Shown piece by piece: positions 20,593 to 24,798 of a stretch of DNA of 24,798 bases. The notes under the pieces were generated by a model that saw only the letters and a list, made by a program, of their open reading frames with translations, had not been told where the DNA came from and did not search any database. The position numbers and the translations under genes are program-made. Origin of the DNA: Rhodospirillaceae bacterium (lineage in GTDB: Bacteria > Pseudomonadota > Alphaproteobacteria > DSM-16000 > Inquilinaceae). Where the stretch lies: NCBI GenBank assembly GCA_020638595.1, contig JACKIG010000044.1:1-24798 (forward strand). The letters are read 5' to 3'. The stretch's first letter is position 1. Each line of letters starts with the position of its first letter.

Positions 20593-21892
20593 CCCGGCGG
20601 CGGCCGTCGCGGCGGCACTGGACCGTCTGGCCCGCCTGCATCCCAAGAGGATCGACCTGTCGCTGGGGCGGATGCAGCGGCTGCTGGCCGCGCTGGGCAA
20701 CCCGCATCTCCGGCTGCCGCGGGTCATCCATGTCGCCGGCACCAACGGCAAGGGATCGACCGTCGCGTTCCTGCGGGCGATCCTGGAATCCTGGGGCCGC
20801 ACGGTCCATGTCTACACCTCGCCGCATCTGGTCCGCTTCAACGAACGCATCCGCATCGCCGGCAGCCCCATCGACGACCCGGCGCTGGCGGCCCTGCTGG
20901 ACCGTGTCGAGACGGCCAATGCCGGCCAGCCGATCACGTATTTCGAGATCACCACGGCGGCGGCCTTCCTGGCCTTCGCCGAATGCCCGGCCGACCTGTT
21001 GCTGCTGGAAGTCGGCCTGGGCGGGCGGCTGGACGCCACCAACGTCGTCGACGACCCGGCGGTCACGGCGATCGCCACCATCTCCATGGACCATGTCCAG
21101 TTTCTGGGCGACACGCTGGCCGCGATCGCCGGGGAAAAGGCGGGGATCGCCAAGCGGGCCGTGCCGCTGGTCGTCGCCCCGCAGTTGCCGGAGGCCGAAA
21201 CCGCGGTGCGGCTGCGGGCCGAGGCGGTGGGCGCGCGCCTCTGCCTCTACGGTCGCGACTGGCAGATCGTGCACGAGCCGACGCGCTGGCGGCTGCTCTC
21301 CGGCACCGGCGAGCGCGTGTTTGCCGATCCGCCGCTGCCGGGATGGCATCAGCGCATCAACCTGGCCGTGGCCGTGCTGTGCCTGGACCACCTGCTGCAC
21401 GGGGGGATCGACGGCGTCGACATGCAGGCCTGTGCCGCCGGGTTGGGCAAGGTCGATTGGCCGGCCCGGCTGCAGCGCCTGGCCCGCGGGCCGTTGATGG
21501 CCGGCGTGCCGCAGGGCTGGACCCTGTGGCTGGACGGCGGCCACAACGACAGTGCGGGTGTGGCGCTCGCCGACTGGGCCGCACGCCGGCCCGACCAGCG
21601 GCCGCTGCACCTGATCGTCGGCATGCTGGAAAGCAAGGATGCGACGGCATTCCTGGCGCCCCTGGCCGGTGTGGCGGCCAGCATCGGCGTCATCCCCATC
21701 GCCGGGGAGCCGGCCAGCTTTTCCGCCGATACGCTGGCCGCGCATGCCCGTGCCGCCGGCCACACGACCGTCGCGGTACATGGCGACCCGGCCGCGGCGC
21801 TTGCGGCGGCCGCGGGCCGACAGGGCCCCGCCGACGTGCTGATCTGCGGGTCGCTCTACCTGGCCGGCCGCATCCTGGCGCAGCACGGCTGA
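20579..21892 (+). CDS. folC: Bifunctional folylpolyglutamate synthase / dihydrofolate synthase
   Basis: A 437-aa Mur-ligase-type enzyme that adds glutamate to dihydropteroate and to folates using ATP, in the cytosol. The P-loop is GTNGKGST (54-61), followed by the TSPHLVRFNERI substrate loop, FEITTAAAFLAF, LEVGLGGRLDATN and ISMDHVQFLGDT, and in the C-terminal domain DGGHN. All are in the expected order. The GTG start at 20579 overlaps the end of accD by 14 nt in another frame, so the two genes are translationally coupled. Length is normal. It converges with trxA, and repeat copy D lies between the two stops. Confidence 0.96.
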   Translation: MSPNSPAAAVAAALDRLARLHPKRIDLSLGRMQRLLAALGNPHLRLPRVIHVAGTNGKGSTVAFLRAILESWGRTVHVYTSPHLVRFNERIRIAGSPIDDPALAALLDRVETANAGQPITYFEITTAAAFLAFAECPADLLLLEVGLGGRLDATNVVDDPAVTAIATISMDHVQFLGDTLAAIAGEKAGIAKRAVPLVVAPQLPEAETAVRLRAEAVGARLCLYGRDWQIVHEPTRWRLLSGTGERVFADPPLPGWHQRINLAVAVLCLDHLLHGGIDGVDMQACAAGLGKVDWPARLQRLARGPLMAGVPQGWTLWLDGGHNDSAGVALADWAARRPDQRPLHLIVGMLESKDATAFLAPLAGVAASIGVIPIAGEPASFSADTLAAHARAAGHTTVAVHGDPAAALAAAAGRQGPADVLICGSLYLAGRILAQHG

Positions 21893-21985
21893 CGGCGCGC
21901 CGGAAAGCTTTCGCCTCCCGGGCGCGCCGTCATCGTACGAATTGTCGGAAATCGGAAGTCGGCGCGTCCTGCGCCGCCGGGCCTG

Positions 21986-22047
21986 GAGCCTGAACGAGAG
22001 GATTCAGATATCAGGCTGAGTCAGCCTGATATCTTCCCGCTCTAGAG
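21986..22047 (+). repeat. Palindromic intergenic repeat, copy D
   Basis: The core is a perfect inverted repeat with 14-bp arms, AGATATCAGGCTGA (22006-22019) and TCAGCCTGATATCT (22021-22034), around a single G. The left edge GAGCCTGA matches the left end of copy C, and the right edge GCTCTAGAGG matches its right end, so D looks like an internally deleted form of C. It lies between the convergent folC and trxA genes, and its TAG supplies the trxA stop. It may serve as a bidirectional stem-loop terminator, although no T-run follows. Confidence 0.8.
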
Positions 22048-22362
22048 GTTCGAATCGACCCAGTCGAACAGGGCGGTCTTCGGCAGGGCACCGATCTTGG
22101 TGGCCGCCACCTGGCCGTCCTTGAACAGCATCAGCGTCGGAATGCCGCGCACGCCGTATTTGGACGGCGTCTCGGGGTTCTCGTCGATGTTGATCTTGGC
22201 GACAGTCACCCGGCCGCCCATCTCGCCGGCCAGGTCTTCCAGCGCCGGGGCGATCATCTTGCACGGGCCACACCATTCGGCCCAGAAATCGACCAGGACC
22301 GGTTGTGACGCGTTCAGGACGTCGCTCTCGAAGCTGCCGTCGGTTACAGGTTTCGTGTTCAT
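22042..22362 (-). CDS. trxA: Thioredoxin
   Basis: A 106-aa cytosolic thioredoxin that reduces protein disulfides and is recycled by thioredoxin reductase. The active site WCGPCK (30-35), the buried Asp25 in LVDFWAEW and the cis-proline Pro75 in RGIPTLMLF are all present, and the length is standard. GAGAGGG lies about 9 nt before the ATG. It follows addA on the same strand after 111 nt, an arrangement common in Alphaproteobacteria. The stop codon TAG falls inside repeat copy D, so the final residues (DSNL) abut the repeat. Confidence 0.98.
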   Translation of the reverse strand: MNTKPVTDGSFESDVLNASQPVLVDFWAEWCGPCKMIAPALEDLAGEMGGRVTVAKINIDENPETPSKYGVRGIPTLMLFKDGQVAATKIGALPKTALFDWVDSNL

Positions 22363-22426
22363 GGCCGCAACCCTCTCATTGTCTTGTCGCCGGCCCGGAT
22401 CGCCGGGCGACGCAAAGTTGGCACGA

Positions 22427-22455
22427 CATTAGGTGTCGGCGGTCGAGAAGGTCAA
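22427..22455 (-). promoter_or_regulatory. Possible trxA promoter
   Basis: On the minus strand TTGACC (22455-22450) is followed after 17-18 nt by CTAATG/TAATGT (around 22432-22426). The -35 match is good and the -10 match poor. A GC-rich hairpin (CCCGG-ATCG-CCGGG) lies in the leader near 22395-22409. This suggests trxA can be transcribed independently of addA, but the call is tentative. Confidence 0.3.
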
Positions 22456-22473
22456 GCCGACCGCATCGCCGTG

Positions 22474-24798
22474 TCACACCAGCCCCGCATCCCGCGCATG
22501 GGCGTCCAGGCCGGGGCCGTCCAGCACCATCAGCCGCGGTCCGGCCGTCCACAGCAAGGCGCAGCGCACCGGCCGGTCGCCGTAGATGCGGCCGACGGCG
22601 GCGCGGTAGGCGGCCATCTGGCGCCAATAGAGCGCCGGCACCTCCGCCGGTGTCGGCGGCGGCGGGCGGTTGGTCTTGTAGTCGACGATCAGCACCGCAT
22701 CCGGGCGGGCCACCAGGCGGTCGATCTGGCCGCTGACGGCCTTGCCGGCGATGACGGCGGCGACCGGCACCTCCGCCCGGCTGCCCGGGCCGAACACCGG
22801 TGCGAAGGCCGGATCGGCCATCACCGCCAGCGTCTCCGCCAGGACCTGCGCCTGCTCCGCCGCCGCCAGGCCATGGGCCGGGTTGGCCAGATAGCGGCGG
22901 GCCGCGGCCTCGCGCCGGCTCTCCGGCAGCTCGGGCAGCGCCTGAAGCAGGGCATGGACGACCAGCCCGCGCCGGAAGCGGCCGGCATCCCCGGCCTGGA
23001 ACGGCGGCAAGGCCGCGGGCTCCTCCCCCTCGGGCCGGGACGGGGTCAGGGGGTGCGGCGGCTCAGGCTCGGGCGCGGGGACCGTCCGCGCCCAGGGGGG
23101 CAATGGCTCCCGCAGCGGGGTGTCCGCCGCCGCCGGCGGCGCCCGGCGCGTGATGTCGCCGAACGACAGCCGCAGCACGGGGTCGGCGAAGCCGGCATGG
23201 GCGACGCGCTCGATGTCCGGATGCGCCTCCAGCGCGTCGCGGCACAGGCGGTACCAGCAATCGTCGCCGACGCGGGCATTGCCGTGGAAGCCGGCGACCA
23301 CCAGCCGGTCTTCCGCCCGGGTCATCGCGACGTAGAGCAGGCGGCGGTATTCCTCTTCCTGGCGCAGGTCGGCGCGCTGCCGCAGGGCGGCGGTGATGCC
23401 GTCCTCGCGGTCGCGACGCGGCGCCCACAGGGGCACGCCGTCGCCGTCCGGCGGCCAGACCAGGCCGGTCGACCCCTTCGGGCGCGACACCGTGTCCGGC
23501 AGGATGACGATGGGTGCCTGCAAGCCCTTGGCGCCATGGACGGTCATGATCCTCAGCCGGCCCGGACCGTCCTGGTCGAACTCACGCTTGACCTGGACGT
23601 CGCTGGTGGATGCCAGGTGCACGAAGCGCTCCAGCGTCGCCGGACCGCTCGCCTCCAGTGCGCAGGCCAGGGTCAGCAGCTCGTCGACCGGGTCTTCCGC
23701 CTCGGCCCCCAGCCGGGTCAGCAGGGCGCGGCGGCCGCTGACCGGGTCGGCCGGGCAGGGATGGGTCAGCAGGCGCGTCAGCAGCTCGAACGGCGCCAGG
23801 TAGTCCACCGCCGCCATCAGGCCGGCCAGCCACTGCGCCGCGCTGCGGGCGGGCGCCGTTTCGCCGGCGCCGAGCGCGCGCCAGAGCGTACCGGTCCGGC
23901 CATGGGCCAGGGCGAACACAGCGTCGTCGTCGAACCCCACGAAGGGCGACTTCAGGACGGCGGCCAGCGTCAGGTCGTCGTCGGGCAGCAGCAGCACCTG
24001 CGCCACGGCCAGCAGGTCCTTCACCGCCAGCTGGTCGCGCAGCACCATGCGGTCCAGGCCGGCCACGGGGACGCGGCGTTCCTTCAGGGCGCGGACCAGC
24101 TGGTTGAAGAAGCGGTTGCGCGTGCGCACCAGCACCAGCACGTCCCCCGCCTCCATCGGCGCCTTGCGGGACGGCAGCCACAGGCCGTCGTCGATCCACC
24201 CCCGGATGGTCGCGGCCAGCAGGCCGGCCAGCCGGCCGCCGGGGTCCTGTTCCAGCCGCTGGGTGACGGGCGGGGTCCAGGCATCCTCCTCGTCCGACGG
24301 GCTCGGCCCGATCGGCGGCCAGATCTCCACACATCCCGGGTCGTCGCGACGGTGGGCGATGTGGCGGATCACCTCCGCAGCGTCGGCGGTGAGGCCGCGG
24401 CGGGCGACATCCCGGGCGAAGACGGCGTCGACGGCCTTCAGCACCGCGCGTCCCGACCGGAACGAGGTGTTCAGCGCCACCGTGGTCAGGGCGCCTTCGG
24501 CGCCGGTGCGGCGGTCCTGGAAATGGCGCCGCATGCGTGCGAATTCGCGGGGGTCGGCACGCTGGAAGCTGAAGATCGACTGCTTCTCGTCGCCGACGAC
24601 GAACAGCGTGCGCCGGCCGTCGCCGCGGCCGAGACCGGCGTGCATCTCCTCCGCCAGGGCCGCAACGATGCGCCACTGCTCGGGATTGGTGTCCTGCGCC
24701 TCGTCGATCAGCAGGTGGTCGATACCGCCGTCCAGCTTGAACAGCACCCACGGGGCGACGCCGGGCGCCTCCAAGAGGGCGGCCGTACGGTCGATCAG
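22474..24798 (-). CDS. addA: Double-strand break repair helicase-nuclease AddA, C-terminal part
   Basis: The frame stays open to the last base, so the N-terminal part (Walker A region) lies outside the window; 774 residues are visible. AddA pairs with AddB to process double-strand breaks for RecA. UvrD-type motifs appear in order: LLIDEAQDT (Walker B, about 30-38 of the visible part), GDEKQSIFSFQRADP, LNTSFRS, TVHGAKGLQAPIVIL and RRLLYVAMTRAEDRLV. The C-terminal RecB-like nuclease domain follows with a His in LVVHALLQ, GQIDRLVARPDAVLIVDYKTN and QMAAYRAAV, giving the Asp, DYK and Q-x3-Y motifs, so it looks active. A Pro/Glu-rich linker separates helicase and nuclease. trxA follows 111 nt downstream. 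Confidence 0.95.
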   Translation of the reverse strand: MIDRTAALLEAPGVAPWVLFKLDGGIDHLLIDEAQDTNPEQWRIVAALAEEMHAGLGRGDGRRTLFVVGDEKQSIFSFQRADPREFARMRRHFQDRRTGAEGALTTVALNTSFRSGRAVLKAVDAVFARDVARRGLTADAAEVIRHIAHRRDDPGCVEIWPPIGPSPSDEEDAWTPPVTQRLEQDPGGRLAGLLAATIRGWIDDGLWLPSRKAPMEAGDVLVLVRTRNRFFNQLVRALKERRVPVAGLDRMVLRDQLAVKDLLAVAQVLLLPDDDLTLAAVLKSPFVGFDDDAVFALAHGRTGTLWRALGAGETAPARSAAQWLAGLMAAVDYLAPFELLTRLLTHPCPADPVSGRRALLTRLGAEAEDPVDELLTLACALEASGPATLERFVHLASTSDVQVKREFDQDGPGRLRIMTVHGAKGLQAPIVILPDTVSRPKGSTGLVWPPDGDGVPLWAPRRDREDGITAALRQRADLRQEEEYRRLLYVAMTRAEDRLVVAGFHGNARVGDDCWYRLCRDALEAHPDIERVAHAGFADPVLRLSFGDITRRAPPAAADTPLREPLPPWARTVPAPEPEPPHPLTPSRPEGEEPAALPPFQAGDAGRFRRGLVVHALLQALPELPESRREAAARRYLANPAHGLAAAEQAQVLAETLAVMADPAFAPVFGPGSRAEVPVAAVIAGKAVSGQIDRLVARPDAVLIVDYKTNRPPPPTPAEVPALYWRQMAAYRAAVGRIYGDRPVRCALLWTAGPRLMVLDGPGLDAHARDAGLV

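Noticed and set aside
20465..21886. 473-codon minus-strand ORF antisense to folC
   Set aside because: Shadow of folC codon bias; Gln/Arg/Gly-rich without domains.

Overview
This is a GC-rich (about two thirds or more G+C by eye) bacterial chromosome segment. The order trpB-trpA-accD-folC with convergent trxA and addA is typical of Alphaproteobacteria. Together with the codon bias, secreted-protein content and a BTAD/alpha-beta hydrolase regulator, it suggests a Rhodospirillales-like alphaproteobacterium. No tRNA, rRNA, CRISPR array or transposase gene was seen.

Layout. (1) 1-3318, plus strand: the C-terminal end of a penicillin-acylase family hydrolase, a GH3-family acyl-adenylating enzyme and a dienelactone-hydrolase-like protein. 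(2) 3346-9492, minus strand: a run of envelope or secreted proteins. These are an IalB-like periplasmic protein, a small lipoprotein, an L,D-transpeptidase lipoprotein, an HdeA-like protein, a Tat-exported papain-like cysteine protease and an M1-peptidase-like protein whose zinc site is destroyed. Inside this run lies a lower-GC patch (about 6000-6650) with a PemK/MazF-type toxin, an overlapping 39-codon ORF, and a candidate structured small RNA with its own promoter and intrinsic terminator. (3) 9638-10972, plus strand: an unrecognised 122-aa protein and 2-dehydro-3-deoxygalactonokinase (dgoK). (4) 11032-14748: a minus-strand operon of a DUF1127 protein, a ferritin-like diiron protein and an OsmC-like protein. 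It is divergent from a BTAD-alpha/beta-hydrolase fusion regulator whose hydrolase nucleophile is missing. A 16-bp direct repeat lies between them. (5) 14793-17029, minus strand: a phospholipid-synthesis trio (CDP-alcohol phosphatidyltransferase, CdsA, PlsC-like acyltransferase) resembling the ynbABC arrangement. (6) 17259-24798: core genes trpB, trpA, accD and folC on plus; trxA and the C-terminal two thirds of addA on minus.

The strongest unexplained signals are four. First, a family of four dispersed palindromic intergenic repeats (about 4895, 8014, 19481 and 21986); two copies supply the TAG stop codon of the adjacent gene. Second, the putative small RNA next to the PemK toxin. Third, the divergent locus with a catalytically dead hydrolase-type regulator and a diiron/OsmC/DUF1127 operon. 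Fourth, the M1 pseudopeptidase. All functional names rest on motif recognition by eye; no database search was run.
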